Part shown: positions 42,433 through 52,595 of the stretch, in pieces
Layout of the letters: every line of letters starts with the position of its first letter
Numbering within the stretch: position 1 is the first letter of the stretch
Origin: Brevibacterium sp. 'Marine'
GTDB taxonomy: Bacteria > Actinomycetota > Actinomycetes > Actinomycetales > Brevibacteriaceae
NCBI RefSeq assembly: GCF_012844365.1
Contig: NZ_CP051626.1
Coordinates: forward strand, 2,418,001-2,482,000
Length of the DNA: 64,000 nt
Reading direction: 5' to 3'
The notes under the pieces: model-generated
Database searches by the model: none
Told to the model about the DNA's origin: nothing
The model's input: the letters and a program-made list of their open reading frames with translations, nothing else
Program-made: the position numbers and the translations under genes

Positions 42433-43086
42433 TCAATCAGCGACTCGTGACATCTCGGCGGTCGAATCGGAATCGTCGTCGAGATCGTCGTCGAGGGCGC
42501 CGTCGATCTCGGCGAGCACTTCGGTGTCCTGTGAGCCGAGTTCGGCGACGTCGGCGTCTTCGGGCAGGTAAGGGGCGATGTCCGGCAGATCGTCGATCGC
42601 GTTCATCCCCATCGTGTCGAGGAACTGCGGCGTGGTGGCATAGAGCAGCGCCGAGGTGGTCGCCTCCTTGCCGGCTTCGACGATGAGTCCGCGCAGCAGC
42701 AGGGTGCGGATGACGCCGTCGACGCTGACTCCGCGGATGGCGGCGATGCGGGGCCGGGAGATCGGCTGCCGGTAGGCGATGACCGCAAGCGTCTCGAGTG
42801 CGGCTTGGGAGAGTTTCGCACTCTGCCCGGCGGTGAGGAAGTCCTTGACGACTTCGTGGTAGTCGCCGCGGGAGAAGATGCGGAAACCGCCGGCGACGTG
42901 ACGGATCTCGAACCCGCGCTGGCGGTGGTCCTCATCCCCGTCGTAGTCGGCCTTGAGGATGCGGATGGCTTCGAGGACGGTGTCTTCGTCCAGGCCGAGG
43001 GAGCCTGCGAGGTCGTCGGCGGTCACGGCCGAATCGGTGATCATGAGCACGGCCTCGATGCCGGCGAGGATCTCGTCATCGATCAT
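42433..43086 (-). CDS. scpB: Chromosome segregation and condensation protein ScpB
   Basis: 217 residues. Tandem winged helices: GIEAVLMITDSAVTADDLAGSLG and SQAALETLAVIAYRQPISRPRIAAIRGVSVDGVIRTLLLRGLI, with a long acidic tail (DGALDDDLDDDSDSTAE). It binds ScpA, and together they bridge SMC. It overlaps scpA by 4 bp (ATGA). Confidence 0.93.
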   Translation of the reverse strand: MIDDEILAGIEAVLMITDSAVTADDLAGSLGLDEDTVLEAIRILKADYDGDEDHRQRGFEIRHVAGGFRIFSRGDYHEVVKDFLTAGQSAKLSQAALETLAVIAYRQPISRPRIAAIRGVSVDGVIRTLLLRGLIVEAGKEATTSALLYATTPQFLDTMGMNAIDDLPDIAPYLPEDADVAELGSQDTEVLAEIDGALDDDLDDDSDSTAEMSRVAD

Positions 43087-43985
43087 TCTGCGCTCCCCCC
43101 AGTGTTGGTCGCAGCCAGGTCGTCGTTCGCATCCTGGTCGCGATCTGCGGCTTCGTCGCCGCTCCAGTCGCCTTCGGTGCGCAGGTCGACTCCGTCTTCG
43201 TTCATCTCGGTCCGGTGGATGAGCAGCCGCCCCAGGGGTTCGGGCTGGTCGAAGTCGCAGAGGCCGACCTTGAACAGTTCGAGCAGGGCGAGGAATCTCG
43301 CGACGACGACCAGGGTGTTCTCGGCCGTTTCGAGCAGGTCCTGGAAGTCGACGTCTCCGACGCGCAGCAGGGACAGGATATGCCCGCGCTGCTCGGAGAC
43401 GCTCACGAGCGGTAAGTGGATATGGTCGACGGCGACGCTGGGCGGGGTGTGATCGCGTTGGAGCACGGTGGCGAAGATTCCGGCCAGTTCACCGGGCCCG
43501 ATGTTCAGTTCCAGCGGCGGCAGCACGTCCTGGAACTGGGGCTCGAGGTCGACATCGCGTGGGGCGCGGATGGAACCGGCGGCCATCGCCTCGGCCAGAT
43601 AACCGGACACGGACTTGTACGCCTTGTACTGCAGCAGTCGCGCGAAGAGGAGGTCTCGGGCCTCGAGCAGCTCGAGGTCGAGAACCTCTTCACCCTCTTC
43701 GTGCGGCAGCAGCCGGGCCGTCTTGAGGTCGAGCAGGGTCGCGGCGACGAGGAGGAACTGGGAGATCTCGGCGAGGTTCGCCTGATCCTTGAGCTCGGTG
43801 GTGTAGGCGATGAACTCATCGGTCACCTCGGCCAGCGCGATCTCCGTAACGTCGAGACGGCGTTTCGAGATCAGACCGAGCAGCAGATCGAAAGGGCCGG
43901 TGAAGTTCTCCAACCGCACCTGGAATCCCTGCGCGGCGTCATCGCCGGAGTCTGCGCCTGCGGACGCATCGCCTGCGTCGACCAC
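43083..43985 (-). CDS. scpA: Chromosome segregation and condensation protein ScpA (kleisin)
   Basis: 300 residues from GTG 43985. FQVRLENFTGPFDLLLGLISKRRLDVTEIALAEVTDEFI is the SMC-binding N-domain, LLVAATLLDLKTARLLP the helical linker, and the C-terminal winged helix ends near LGRLLIHRTEMNEDG. The start is weakly defined: the frame is open back to the parA stop but offers no better start codon and no good ribosome-binding site. Homologue Rv1709. Confidence 0.9.
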   Translation of the reverse strand: MVDAGDASAGADSGDDAAQGFQVRLENFTGPFDLLLGLISKRRLDVTEIALAEVTDEFIAYTTELKDQANLAEISQFLLVAATLLDLKTARLLPHEEGEEVLDLELLEARDLLFARLLQYKAYKSVSGYLAEAMAAGSIRAPRDVDLEPQFQDVLPPLELNIGPGELAGIFATVLQRDHTPPSVAVDHIHLPLVSVSEQRGHILSLLRVGDVDFQDLLETAENTLVVVARFLALLELFKVGLCDFDQPEPLGRLLIHRTEMNEDGVDLRTEGDWSGDEAADRDQDANDDLAATNTGGSAE

Positions 43986-44047
43986 CTCGCCGGAGTCGGC
44001 CTCGGTCGGAACGAGGGCCGCCCCCTCCTCGTGGACTGCGGAGTCGC

Positions 44048-44917
44048 TCAGGGTGCGCCTCCGCGGGCGATGAGCTCCCGGGCCAGTCGACGGTAGGCTT
44101 CGGATCCGGCGTGCTTCGGGGCGAAGCTCGTGATCGGTTCGGCGGCCACGGAGGCGTCGGGGAACTTCACGGTGCGATTGATGACGGTCTCGAAGACCTT
44201 GTCGCCGAAGGCTTCGGTGACTCGCGACATGACTTCCTTCGAGTGCAGGGTCCGCGAGTCGAACATCGTGGCGAGGATGCCGTCGACCTCGAGTGAGGGG
44301 TTGAGTCGGTCCTGGACCTTCTCGATGGTCTCGACGAGCAGGGCGACACCGCGCAGGGCGAAGAACTCGGTCTCGAGCGGGATGACGACGCCGTGGGCGG
44401 CGGTCAGGGCGTTGACGGTGAGCAGCCCCAGCGAGGGCTGGCAGTCGATGAGGATGACATCGTATTCGTCGGCGACCTTCGACAGAGCGCGGGCGAGCAC
44501 CTGCTCGCGGGCGACCTCGCCGACGAGCTGGACTTCGGCGGCGGAGAGGTCGATATTGGCCGGCAGGATGTCGATGTTGTCGAAATCCGTTCCCACGATG
44601 ACTTCGTGCGGGTCCAGTCGCGGGTTCATCAGCAGGTTGTAGATGCTGATGTCGAGTTCATAGGGGTTGAGTCCCAGTCCGACGGACAGGGCGCCCTGCG
44701 GGTCGAAGTCGACGAGCAGCATCTTGCGGCCGTACGCGGCCAGGGCCGCACCGAGGTTGATCGACGAGGTGGTCTTGCCGACCCCGCCCTTCTGGTTGAC
44801 CATCGCGATGATGCGGGCGGGTCCGTGCGACGCCAGGGGTGCCGGCTCCGGGAAGTCCTGGGGCTCGCCTGCTGCCGACCTCTGCTGGGGGATATCCAAC
44901 GCCTCTTGCGTATTCAT
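44048..44917 (-). CDS. ParA-family ATPase (scpA-linked)
   Basis: 289 residues from ATG 44917 (GTG 44932 and TTG 44953 are alternatives). Deviant Walker A NQKGGVGKTT, VDFDPQGALSVGLGLNPYE, and Walker B-like DVILIDCQPSLGLLTVNALTAA. No parB is adjacent, so this is probably not the origin-partition Soj but the paralogue that sits next to scpAB (Rv1708 position). It may organise SMC loading or another cargo (inference). Confidence 0.9.
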   Translation of the reverse strand: MNTQEALDIPQQRSAAGEPQDFPEPAPLASHGPARIIAMVNQKGGVGKTTSSINLGAALAAYGRKMLLVDFDPQGALSVGLGLNPYELDISIYNLLMNPRLDPHEVIVGTDFDNIDILPANIDLSAAEVQLVGEVAREQVLARALSKVADEYDVILIDCQPSLGLLTVNALTAAHGVVIPLETEFFALRGVALLVETIEKVQDRLNPSLEVDGILATMFDSRTLHSKEVMSRVTEAFGDKVFETVINRTVKFPDASVAAEPITSFAPKHAGSEAYRRLARELIARGGAP

Positions 44918-44955
44918 CTCTCGGATGGCCACCTTTCGTTGCTCTACGTCCAACC

Positions 44956-45906
44956 CTACCGCGCCCGAGGGTGCGAGGTCGCGTACACTTCCCGCAGTGT
45001 CTCCTCGGAGACTTTCGTATAGATCTGCGTCGTCGTCACCGAGGCATGGCCGAGCAGCTCCTGGACGACGCGGATGTCCGCTCCGCCTTCGAGCAGATGC
45101 GTGGCGAACGAGTGCCGAAACGTATGCGGAGACACCTCGGCCCCGATGGCCGCCGCCTCACCGGCGTCCTTGACGATCTGCCATGCCGAGACCCGGGAGA
45201 GTCGGGTGCCGCGGGCGTTGAGGAACAGAGCCCCGGCGGGAGCCGAGGATCTCGCCTTCGCCGCCATCGACGGCCGCACCCGCGACACCCAGGCACCCAG
45301 GGCTCGGGCGGCGTGGGATCCGAAGGGCACGATCCTCTCCTTCCCGCCTTTTCCGTAGAGCCGGACGAGCCCGGAGTCGAGGTCGAGATCGTCGAGGTCG
45401 ACGCCCACGGCTTCGGAGATGCGCGCCCCCGTGGCGTAGAGGAGTTCGAGAAGGGCCGCGGCCCGGATCTGGACCGGTTCCTCACCGTCGGTGGTGGCGA
45501 TCATCGCTTCGATCTCGTCGAGCGCCAGAGCCTTGGGCAGCCGCAGTCCTTCCTGCGGTGGACTGACCTCGGAGGCCGGATCCGTCGGCGCGAGGTTCTC
45601 CCCCAGTGCGAAGGTGTGGAATCGGCGCACCGCGACCAGCGCGCGTGCCCGAGTCCGCGGTGCCAGTCCCGAATCGAGCAGGTGAAGAGCGAAGTTCTCC
45701 ACCTTCTGTCGATCGACTTCGCCGAGGCGGCCCACCCCGTCGTCGGTCAGCCAGGTTCCGTACCGGGCGAGGTCACGAGCGTAGGCGTCGATCGAGTTCA
45801 TCGACAGTCCCCGTTCGAAGCGCAGGGAGGCGAGATAGGACTCGAATGCGCGCCGCAGGTCCTCGGGGAGGTCGTCCGGCAGGAGTTCGGCGCCGTGCCG
45901 AGCCAT
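44956..45906 (-). CDS. xerD: Tyrosine recombinase XerD
   Basis: 316 residues. A core-binding SAM-like domain (about 20-110) precedes the catalytic domain with [11 protein letters not shown] (Arg), [11 protein letters not shown] (Lys), [12 protein letters not shown] (His-x-x-Arg), [15 protein letters not shown] (His and nucleophile Tyr). It resolves chromosome dimers at dif with XerC. No dif-like site was recognised here. Location matches Rv1701; not linked to any mobile gene. Confidence 0.94.
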   Translation of the reverse strand: MARHGAELLPDDLPEDLRRAFESYLASLRFERGLSMNSIDAYARDLARYGTWLTDDGVGRLGEVDRQKVENFALHLLDSGLAPRTRARALVAVRRFHTFALGENLAPTDPASEVSPPQEGLRLPKALALDEIEAMIATTDGEEPVQIRAAALLELLYATGARISEAVGVDLDDLDLDSGLVRLYGKGGKERIVPFGSHAARALGAWVSRVRPSMAAKARSSAPAGALFLNARGTRLSRVSAWQIVKDAGEAAAIGAEVSPHTFRHSFATHLLEGGADIRVVQELLGHASVTTTQIYTKVSEETLREVYATSHPRAR

Positions 45907-45912
45907 AGGGTC

Positions 45913-46695
45913 TCAGTCCTCGCCCGCGCCGGTCTGTGTTGACGGTCTCTCCCCGTCACCGGCACCGGTCGTCTCCGTCGTGGCCGAACCGGTCGTCTCG
46001 ACGGTGGCACCGCGGCCGAAGTCGGGGCGACCGTCGACGAGTCGCCTCGGCGCATCGACGGCACGCAGCTTGACCGGTGCTCCCGCTGCTTCGGCGCGCA
46101 GCACCCGGTCGACCTGGAAGATCGCCAGCTGAGCGATCGCGTTGGTGATCCGCCCGTCGGCCACGGCCTCGAGTGCGTCGTCGATGCCGACCCAGGCGAA
46201 GCGGAACCCTGCCTCTTCCTCGCCGCGTTCGTGACGGTCGGCTTCGGGCACGTAGGACAGCCCACGTGCCAGGTAGAGGCGCATCGTCTCGGAGCTGCCG
46301 CCCGGGGTCAGGCACGAGTCGCTGAGCACGTCCCAGTGTGCGGCCGTGAGGTCGGCCTCCTCGATGAGTTCCCTCTTCGCCGCGTCGAGCGGGTCCTCGC
46401 CGGGGATGTCGAGCAGACCGGCCGGAACCTCCCACAGTCGGGCGCGGACGGGGTGCCGGTACTGCTGGGCCAGCAGGATCCGCTGGTGGTCGTCGACGAC
46501 GGCGATGCCGACAGCGCCGGTGTGCGCCATGAGATCGCGGACGAGCCCGGAGGCCTCGGGCAGGTCGAAGGTCTCCTTGCGGATGTCCCACACCGCGCCT
46601 TCGAAGACGACCGCGGAGGAGGTGATCGGCGGGATCACCGGTTCGTCGGCGAGGGGCTGTTCATGGTCGGTGCTCATCTCATGGTCTGTGCTCAT
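45913..46695 (-). CDS. NUDIX hydrolase, ADP-ribose pyrophosphatase type
   Basis: 260 residues. The Nudix box GLLDIPGEDPLDAAKRELIEEADL fits the Gx5Ex7REUxEExGU pattern, with Asp in the last Gly place. RHPVRARLWEVPAGLL and LTPGGSSETMRLYLAR match ADP-ribose hydrolases. An N-terminal MSTDHE hexapeptide is duplicated, and the C-terminal 45 residues are Thr/Gly-rich and disordered. AGGGAGA lies 6 nt before ATG 46695. Homologue Rv1700. Confidence 0.9.
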   Translation of the reverse strand: MSTDHEMSTDHEQPLADEPVIPPITSSAVVFEGAVWDIRKETFDLPEASGLVRDLMAHTGAVGIAVVDDHQRILLAQQYRHPVRARLWEVPAGLLDIPGEDPLDAAKRELIEEADLTAAHWDVLSDSCLTPGGSSETMRLYLARGLSYVPEADRHERGEEEAGFRFAWVGIDDALEAVADGRITNAIAQLAIFQVDRVLRAEAAGAPVKLRAVDAPRRLVDGRPDFGRGATVETTGSATTETTGAGDGERPSTQTGAGED

Positions 46696-46712
46696 CGGCG
46701 CTCTCCCTGAAA

Positions 46713-46755
46713 TCGACGGTGCTGAACTCGACGGTGCTGAACTCGACGGTGGTGG
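46713..46755. repeat. 15-bp tandem repeats upstream of the NUDIX gene
   Basis: Three copies of a unit containing ACTCGACGGTGCTGA lie directly upstream of the NUDIX gene's ribosome-binding site. They may space the pyrG terminator from the next start; no function known. Confidence 0.6.
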
Positions 46756-46759
46756 AACG

Positions 46760-46795
46760 GCGAATGCCGCCGGCGCTGGCGCCGACGGCATTCGC
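46760..46795 (-). terminator. Hairpin after pyrG
   Basis: A 17-bp stem with one mismatch (46760-46776 with 46779-46795) and a 2-nt loop lies 19 bp past the pyrG stop. There is no T-run, so it could terminate or process the transcript. Confidence 0.5.
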
Positions 46796-46813
46796 TGTGA
46801 GGATGGACAAGGG

Positions 46814-48475
46814 TCACTGCCGCTCGAGTGCGGCGGCGACCAGACCCGCGAACAGCGGGTGCGGTGAGGTCGGCCGCGACTTCAGCTCGGGGTGCGCCTG
46901 CGTGGAGACGTAGAACGGGTGCTTATCATGCGGGAGCTCGACGAATTCGACGAGCTCACCGTTCGGTGAGGTTCCGGAGAACTCGAGTCCTGCCTCGGCG
47001 ATCTGCTCGCGGTAGGTGTTGTTGACCTCGTAGCGGTGACGGTGCCGTTCGCTGATCGTCGTCTCCCCGTACACGCCGGCCACGACGCTGCCTTCGGTGA
47101 GCTTCGCCTCGTAGGTGCCCAGGCGCATGGTGCCGCCCAGGTCGCCTTCGCCTTCGACGATCGAGAGCTGCTCGGCCATGGTCGCGATGACCGGAACCGT
47201 GGTCTCGGGGTCGAACTCGGACGACGACGCGGCCTCGAGCCCGGCGACATTGCGTGCGTATTCGATGACCATGCACTGCAGACCCAGGCACAGGCCCAGG
47301 GTCGGAATACCGTGGGTACGGGTGTACTCGAGTGCGCCGAGCTTCCCTTCGATGCCGCGGATGCCGAAGCCGCCGGGCACGCAGATCGCGTCGAGGCCGG
47401 ACAGGGCCGCCTCCGCGCCGGCTTCGGTGGAGCAGTCATCGGACTGGATCCATTTGATCCTGACCTTCGCGTCGTTGGCGAAGCCGCCGTGGCGCAGCGC
47501 CTCGGTGACGGAGAGGTAGGCGTCGGGCAGGTCGATGTACTTGCCGACGATGCCGATGGTGACGTCCCGGGACGGGTTGTGCACGCGTTCGAGTACCCAG
47601 TCCCACTTCGTCCAGTCGACGTCGCGGAAGGGCAGGTTGAGGCTGCGGATGACGAACACGTCGAGGCCGCCGTCGTGGAGGACCTTCGGGATGTCGTAGA
47701 TGCTCGGGGCGTCGACGCAGGACACGACCGCGTCGGTCTCGACGTCGCAGGCGCCGGCGATCTTCGCCCGGATCGAATCCGGCAGCTCACGGTCGGAGCG
47801 GAGCACGATCGCATCGGGCTGGATGCCGATGGAGCGCAGGGTGGCCACCGAGTGCTGGGTCGGCTTCGTCTTCAGCTCTCCGGAGGGCCCGAGGTAGGGC
47901 ACGAGGGAGACGTGGATGAAGAACACGTTGTCCCGGCCGATGTCGTGACGGACCTGGCGGGCCGCCTCGAGGAAGGGCTGGGATTCGATATCGCCGACGG
48001 TGCCGCCGATCTCGGTGATGATGACATCGGGACGGTCCGCCTCGGGGCGTTCGGCCTGGGCGCGCATCCGCGCCTTGATCTCGTCGGTGATGTGCGGGAT
48101 GACCTGGACGGTGTCGCCGAGGTACGCGCCGCGACGCTCCTTCGCGATGACCGAGGAGTAGATCTGCCCGGTGGTCACATTCGCCGCACCGTCGAGGTCA
48201 TTGTCGAGGAAGCGCTCGTAGTGGCCGATGTCGAGGTCGGTCTCGGCACCATCCTCAGTGACGAAGACTTCACCGTGCTGGAAGGGGTTCATGGTGCCGG
48301 GATCGACGTTGAGGTAGGGATCCAGCTTCTGCATGGCCACGGTGAGGCCGCGCTGAGTGAGCAGATGGCCGAGGCTCGATGCCGTCAGACCCTTGCCCAA
48401 CGAAGAGGCGACGCCTCCCGTGACGAAGATGTGCTTTGCCGTATGTGTGCCGCCAGGGCCAGTTCGATTCACCAC
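46814..48475 (-). CDS. pyrG: CTP synthase
   Basis: 553 residues from GTG 48475. The synthetase domain carries [65 protein letters not shown] and [12 protein letters not shown]. The glutaminase domain has [23 protein letters not shown] (nucleophile Cys) and HRHRYEVNN. It makes CTP from UTP and glutamine. TAGAAT ends 8 nt before the GTG and there is no ribosome-binding site, so the mRNA is probably leaderless. A GTG 30 bp further upstream is in frame but lies before the -10. Confidence 0.95.
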   Translation of the reverse strand: MVNRTGPGGTHTAKHIFVTGGVASSLGKGLTASSLGHLLTQRGLTVAMQKLDPYLNVDPGTMNPFQHGEVFVTEDGAETDLDIGHYERFLDNDLDGAANVTTGQIYSSVIAKERRGAYLGDTVQVIPHITDEIKARMRAQAERPEADRPDVIITEIGGTVGDIESQPFLEAARQVRHDIGRDNVFFIHVSLVPYLGPSGELKTKPTQHSVATLRSIGIQPDAIVLRSDRELPDSIRAKIAGACDVETDAVVSCVDAPSIYDIPKVLHDGGLDVFVIRSLNLPFRDVDWTKWDWVLERVHNPSRDVTIGIVGKYIDLPDAYLSVTEALRHGGFANDAKVRIKWIQSDDCSTEAGAEAALSGLDAICVPGGFGIRGIEGKLGALEYTRTHGIPTLGLCLGLQCMVIEYARNVAGLEAASSSEFDPETTVPVIATMAEQLSIVEGEGDLGGTMRLGTYEAKLTEGSVVAGVYGETTISERHRHRYEVNNTYREQIAEAGLEFSGTSPNGELVEFVELPHDKHPFYVSTQAHPELKSRPTSPHPLFAGLVAAALERQ

Positions 48476-48483
48476 GGGATTTG

Positions 48484-48489
48484 ATTCTA
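48484..48489 (-). promoter_or_regulatory. -10 element of pyrG
   Basis: TAGAAT on the minus strand, 8 nt before the GTG start. It predicts transcription starting at or within 2 nt of the start codon. No convincing -35. Confidence 0.5.
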
Positions 48490-48501
48490 TCAAAGTCCGG
48501 C

Positions 48502-49638
48502 TCACGAATCCGAGACTGCGTCGACCTCGGCGTACAGATCGAGCAGCGTCTCGGAGATCGCCGCACCGTTGCTCACGTCGATGACCCGCTTCTTCGCCGC
48601 CACGGCGGAGGTTCCGCGTCCGGCCGGATCATCGAGAAGATGATTGATCTCACGCAGCAGCGCCTCCGTGTCGTCGGCGGGAACGGCCTGCGCGGCCTCT
48701 CCCCAGATTCCGGCGCGGCGTTCGCTGCCGATGAAGACCGCCGGCTTCGACAGCTGCATGAGGTCTTCGTGGGACAGACCGGTCATCGTCTCGCTGGCGA
48801 TGACGACATCGGCGGCGGCCGCGACATCGACGAGGTCTCCGGCCGGTGCCACGAGGACGCCGCGGTCGGCGAATTCGCGGGAGATCGTCGAGCGGTCCTT
48901 GCCGGTGCCGGTGAGGACGAAGACGACCTTGCGGTCACGGCGGCGCTGGTTGATCTGGTCGGCGGCGTCGAGGACGGTCGCCAGGGCCGTGTGGTCGCGC
49001 AGCGCGATTGGGCTGGCGACCATCCAGGTGCCTTGCGCGAGCCCGAGTTCGCGGCGGACCTCGGCGCGCGGTGTGCGCACGGTGAGGTCGACGTCGATGT
49101 CCGGGTGGACGAGTTCGGCGCGTTCGACGACCGGGACGCGGCCGCCGTAGTAGTCGACGACGGGTTCGGTCGTGCCGAGGACCGCGGTGGCCGTGCGGCC
49201 GACGATCTCGGCTCCGGTCTTCTCGATGACGTTCGCGGAGTCGAAGGATTCGATGGTGGCGACGACCTTCGGGTGCAGGCGGGCGGGCAGACCGGTGAAG
49301 GCCAGCCCGGCGAGCGTCGCCGCATGCAGTCCGTGTGCGTGGACGATGTCGACGTGCTGGTAGTACTTGTGAAGGGTGAAGGCGGAACCGGGGTCAGCGG
49401 TCGTGAGTCGACGACGGGCGGTGAGCTCGATCTCGCGGAATTCGCCGGCCAGCTCCTCCGGGACTCCGAAGGTCCCCAGCAGAGACCGGTGCGCGGCGAC
49501 GGCGACCTTGAAACCGGCCCGGAGGTGACCGAGCACGGCGAGCTTCGCCACTTCGACGACGGGACCGGTGGTATCGGCGAGCACGTGCAGAATCCTGGTG
49601 TCTGCGCTCAGTGGGTTGACCTCGCCGGATTCGCTCAT
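48502..49638 (-). CDS. GT-B glycosyltransferase (family 4-like)
   Basis: 378 residues. [34 protein letters not shown] and [28 protein letters not shown] form the N-terminal Rossmann half, with [23 protein letters not shown] and [24 protein letters not shown] in the C-terminal half. The usual EX7E catalytic motif is not clear (the place reads [13 protein letters not shown]), so donor use may differ. It is paired with a second transferase and a MurJ-like flippase, suggesting envelope glycan assembly. Confidence 0.8.
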   Translation of the reverse strand: MSESGEVNPLSADTRILHVLADTTGPVVEVAKLAVLGHLRAGFKVAVAAHRSLLGTFGVPEELAGEFREIELTARRRLTTADPGSAFTLHKYYQHVDIVHAHGLHAATLAGLAFTGLPARLHPKVVATIESFDSANVIEKTGAEIVGRTATAVLGTTEPVVDYYGGRVPVVERAELVHPDIDVDLTVRTPRAEVRRELGLAQGTWMVASPIALRDHTALATVLDAADQINQRRRDRKVVFVLTGTGKDRSTISREFADRGVLVAPAGDLVDVAAAADVVIASETMTGLSHEDLMQLSKPAVFIGSERRAGIWGEAAQAVPADDTEALLREINHLLDDPAGRGTSAVAAKKRVIDVSNGAAISETLLDLYAEVDAVSDS

Positions 49639-49671
49639 TTCCTCATCCTCTTCTTTCGTTCGACGCTGGTT

Positions 49672-50820
49672 CTAGCCTACCTGGGCAGACACGAGTTCCG
49701 TGTAAAGACCTGCGAGTTCTTCGGCGACTTCCCTCTCATCGGGAAGCTCCGCTCCGCGTGCCCGGGCTCTCGTCCCGAGTTCGGCGCGGCGGGCGGGATC
49801 GACGGCGAGTTCGGCCACGGCTGCGGCGAAGGCGGCATCGTCATCATGGTCGATGAGCATCCCCGCGTCGCCGACGAGTTCGGCGGTGCCGCCGGTGGCG
49901 GTGGCCACGATCGCCTTGCCCGTCATCAGCGCTTCCTGGAGGACCAGTGCCCGGGCCTCCCAGACGCTGGTGAGTGCGTAGATGTCCGCGGCGGCCGCGA
50001 GTTCGGCGACATCGTCGCGGGGTCCGAGGAAATGCAGGGCCGGAATCGCCGAAGCGGCTGCCGCGTCGGCGTACTGGGCGCGGACATCGGCGAGCACCTC
50101 ATCGTCGGCGGCACCGGCGATGAGGGCGACGATCTCGCCCTGCCGGTCCCCCGCCCCGAGGCGGGCGAGTGCACGCACGAGCATCGGGTAGTTCTTCTGT
50201 TCGGCGACGCGACCGACGGCGAGGACGATGAGTGCCCCGGAGTCGAAGTCGAATTCCTCGGCCAGTCCCGCACGGGTGGCGGCGGCCGCCTCGGCGGACA
50301 CCTGAGTCAGCTCGGGAGCGGCGGCGGGGAGGAAGCGGGCGGTCTGCGCACCGAGTTCGCGGGCACGGTCGACGAGGTCGGCGCTGGCGCCGAGGACGAG
50401 GTCGGCTCCGCGGGCGAGCATCGTCTCGACCCGGGTTTCGACCCGACCGCGCAGTCCCTGTCCGCTGGCCTGGTTGTGGAGGCTGAGGACGAACCTTGGG
50501 CGGGTCTTCAGCGTGCGCAGGGTCAGCAGGGTGATGAGCCCGGCCCGGAAACCGTGGGCGTGGACGATCTGCGGGGCGAAGCTGCGCAGGAGTGTGCGCT
50601 GTCGGCGGACGAGGGCGGCGTCGGAGGCGCCGATTCCGGTGCCGAGTTCGAGGACGCCGAACCGGACTCCGGGCAGCAGGGAGAAGCCGAAGTGTTCGTC
50701 GGTGGCGGCCGGTCCGATGACGCCGATCTCGTGGCCGGCGGCGGCGAGGTCACGGGCGAGTGCGTGCACATGGGTGCCGACTCCCCCGGTCGAGGTGCCG
50801 ATGGCGAAGACGATCCTCAT
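49672..50820 (-). CDS. GT4-family glycosyltransferase
   Basis: 382 residues. N-terminal GTSTGGVGTHVHALARDLAAAGHEIGVIGP, FAPQIVHAHGFRAGLITLL; C-terminal VGRVAEQKNYPMLVRALARL and YALTSVWEARALVLQEALMTGKAIVATATGGTAELV, the canonical nucleotide-sugar site with EX7E (EARALVLQE). It transfers a hexose-type sugar; acceptor unknown. It overlaps the murJ stop by 4 bp (ATGA). Confidence 0.87.
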   Translation of the reverse strand: MRIVFAIGTSTGGVGTHVHALARDLAAAGHEIGVIGPAATDEHFGFSLLPGVRFGVLELGTGIGASDAALVRRQRTLLRSFAPQIVHAHGFRAGLITLLTLRTLKTRPRFVLSLHNQASGQGLRGRVETRVETMLARGADLVLGASADLVDRARELGAQTARFLPAAAPELTQVSAEAAAATRAGLAEEFDFDSGALIVLAVGRVAEQKNYPMLVRALARLGAGDRQGEIVALIAGAADDEVLADVRAQYADAAAASAIPALHFLGPRDDVAELAAAADIYALTSVWEARALVLQEALMTGKAIVATATGGTAELVGDAGMLIDHDDDAAFAAAVAELAVDPARRAELGTRARARGAELPDEREVAEELAGLYTELVSAQVG

Positions 50821-52595
50821 GAGTCTTCCTCCCTGTCGGTGTCGTTGGGTCCGTGGTCGCTGCTGCTTCCAGGGTCACTGCGACTGGATCCGTGGTCGCT
50901 GTTGTGCGCGCCGGTCGCATGCGCGGTCGTCTCGTCGTTGGCGCCGGCCCGGTTGCGGTCGGCCAGCAGACGGCGGACTTCGCCGAGGAATCCGCGGTCG
51001 ATGACGAGCACGATGAGTCCGAAGACCACGCAGCCGAGGAGGGCGGCGACGATTCCGGCGATGACGGCCGAGCTCGCGGAGTTGTCGAAGAGTCCCCCGA
51101 GCCACTGCGAGGTCACGACTCCGGCGGTGCCGGCGACGACGGCGGCCCCGAGCGCGAGCAGCGACCGACGCCCGACGAGGGCGAGTCCGGTGGGACCGAG
51201 GACGCGGCGCATATTCACGAGCAGGAACACTCCGGCCACGGTCATGCCAAGCACATAGCCGCTGCAGATGCAGATGAGGGTCAGACCGGGGTTCCCGTTC
51301 GCACCGGCGACCAGGATGGCTCCGATCATGCCGACGATGACGAGGATCCACCCCGTCGTCGTGGCGGCGGCCGAGTGGCGGGAGCGTTCGAGGGCGTAGA
51401 AGACGCGAGTGCCCCAGGCGACGAAGGACCAGCCCGGCACGGCCAGGGCCATGACCATGATCGCCGTGGCCATCGAGTCGAAGGGGGCGGCGGATTCGCT
51501 TTCGGCGTCGATGGCGATGAAGAAGGTCTGCAGGGGGCCTGCTGCCGAGAGCAGGATGACCGCGCCGAGTCCGCCGATGGCGATGATGAGAGCCGTCGTC
51601 GTCGAGGTCACCGAGCGCAGGCGCACCCCGGCTTGTCCACGTCGCTCAGCGGTCGCCTCGGGGTCGGAGGATCGACCCACCCAGGTCGACAGGGTCGGGA
51701 AGATCACGGTCGCCACGGTCACGGCGAGCACGGCGTAGGGCAGGAGGTAGACGGCGTTGATGTAGCTGAAGAGCACGAGCGTGCCGTCCCCGCCCGAATG
51801 GTTCGCCAGGCTCAGGGTCGCGAGCACGGCAGCCTGCTGGGCGAGCAGGGCCGACATTCCGGCTCCGGCCAGGCGCAGCGCACGGTGGGCGACGCCGGGA
51901 GGGAACGAGAAGGTGGGGCGCAGTTTCAGCCCGGTCGAGGCCATCGGCAGTGCCAGCGGCAGGGCGAGGGCGGCGACACCGACGGTGGTGCCCCAGCCGA
52001 GCCAACCGAGGTGGGTCTGCCAGGTGTCGTCGCTGCCGCCGACGGCACTGTAGGCGATATAGCTGCCGATGACGACGAGGCTGGACAGCAGCGGAGCGAA
52101 CGCCGGCCACAGGAACTTGCGGTGGGCCTGCAGCACTCCGGTGAGCACGGCGCCGATTCCGTAGAGGACGAGCTGCGGGGAGAACATGAGCAGCAGCTCG
52201 ACGGTCGCCTGCACTCCCGCGGCGCTCGTCTTCTCATCGACGAGGATCCTCGCGATCTGCGGGGCGAAGACGGCCAGCAGGATCGACAGCGGCAGGGTCA
52301 CGCTGATCGCCCAGGTCAGCAGGCCGGAGGCGATGCGTCCGGCGGTCTCTCGATCCGATCTGGCCAGGGGAACCGCGAGCAGCGGGATGACCGCCCCGGC
52401 CAGGGCCCCGCCGGCGACGACCTCGAAGAGGATGTTCGGGACCTGGTTCGCGCTCTGGTAGGCGGTGCCGACGGTGCCGGCGCCGACGGTTGCCGAGAAC
52501 ACCAGCCAGCGTAGGAAGCCGACCAGTCGGGTCAGCAGGGTGATGATCGATACGAGCAGCGCCGTGGCGGCGAGGACTCGAACGAGCTTGTTCAC
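50817..52595 (-). CDS. murJ: MurJ/MviN-family lipid flippase
   Basis: 592 residues with about 14 membrane helices. SIITLLTRLVGFLRWLVFSATVGAGTVGTAYQSANQVPNILFEVVAGGALAGAVIPLL is the family-defining opening, and a charged Ser/Asp-rich tail follows the last helix. MurJ flips lipid II; actinobacteria usually encode the main MurJ near the origin with a pseudokinase tail. This copy lacks that tail and sits with glycosyltransferases, so it may flip another polyprenyl-linked glycan. Confidence 0.87.
   Translation of the reverse strand: MNKLVRVLAATALLVSIITLLTRLVGFLRWLVFSATVGAGTVGTAYQSANQVPNILFEVVAGGALAGAVIPLLAVPLARSDRETAGRIASGLLTWAISVTLPLSILLAVFAPQIARILVDEKTSAAGVQATVELLLMFSPQLVLYGIGAVLTGVLQAHRKFLWPAFAPLLSSLVVIGSYIAYSAVGGSDDTWQTHLGWLGWGTTVGVAALALPLALPMASTGLKLRPTFSFPPGVAHRALRLAGAGMSALLAQQAAVLATLSLANHSGGDGTLVLFSYINAVYLLPYAVLAVTVATVIFPTLSTWVGRSSDPEATAERRGQAGVRLRSVTSTTTALIIAIGGLGAVILLSAAGPLQTFFIAIDAESESAAPFDSMATAIMVMALAVPGWSFVAWGTRVFYALERSRHSAAATTTGWILVIVGMIGAILVAGANGNPGLTLICICSGYVLGMTVAGVFLLVNMRRVLGPTGLALVGRRSLLALGAAVVAGTAGVVTSQWLGGLFDNSASSAVIAGIVAALLGCVVFGLIVLVIDRGFLGEVRRLLADRNRAGANDETTAHATGAHNSDHGSSRSDPGSSSDHGPNDTDREEDS

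Noticed and set aside
44956..45906. Tyrosine recombinase as evidence of a mobile element
   Set aside because: Its sequence and the surrounding scpAB/parA/pyrG order are those of chromosomal XerD.
46713..46755. CRISPR-like array
   Set aside because: The 15-bp units are contiguous without spacers, and no cas genes are present.
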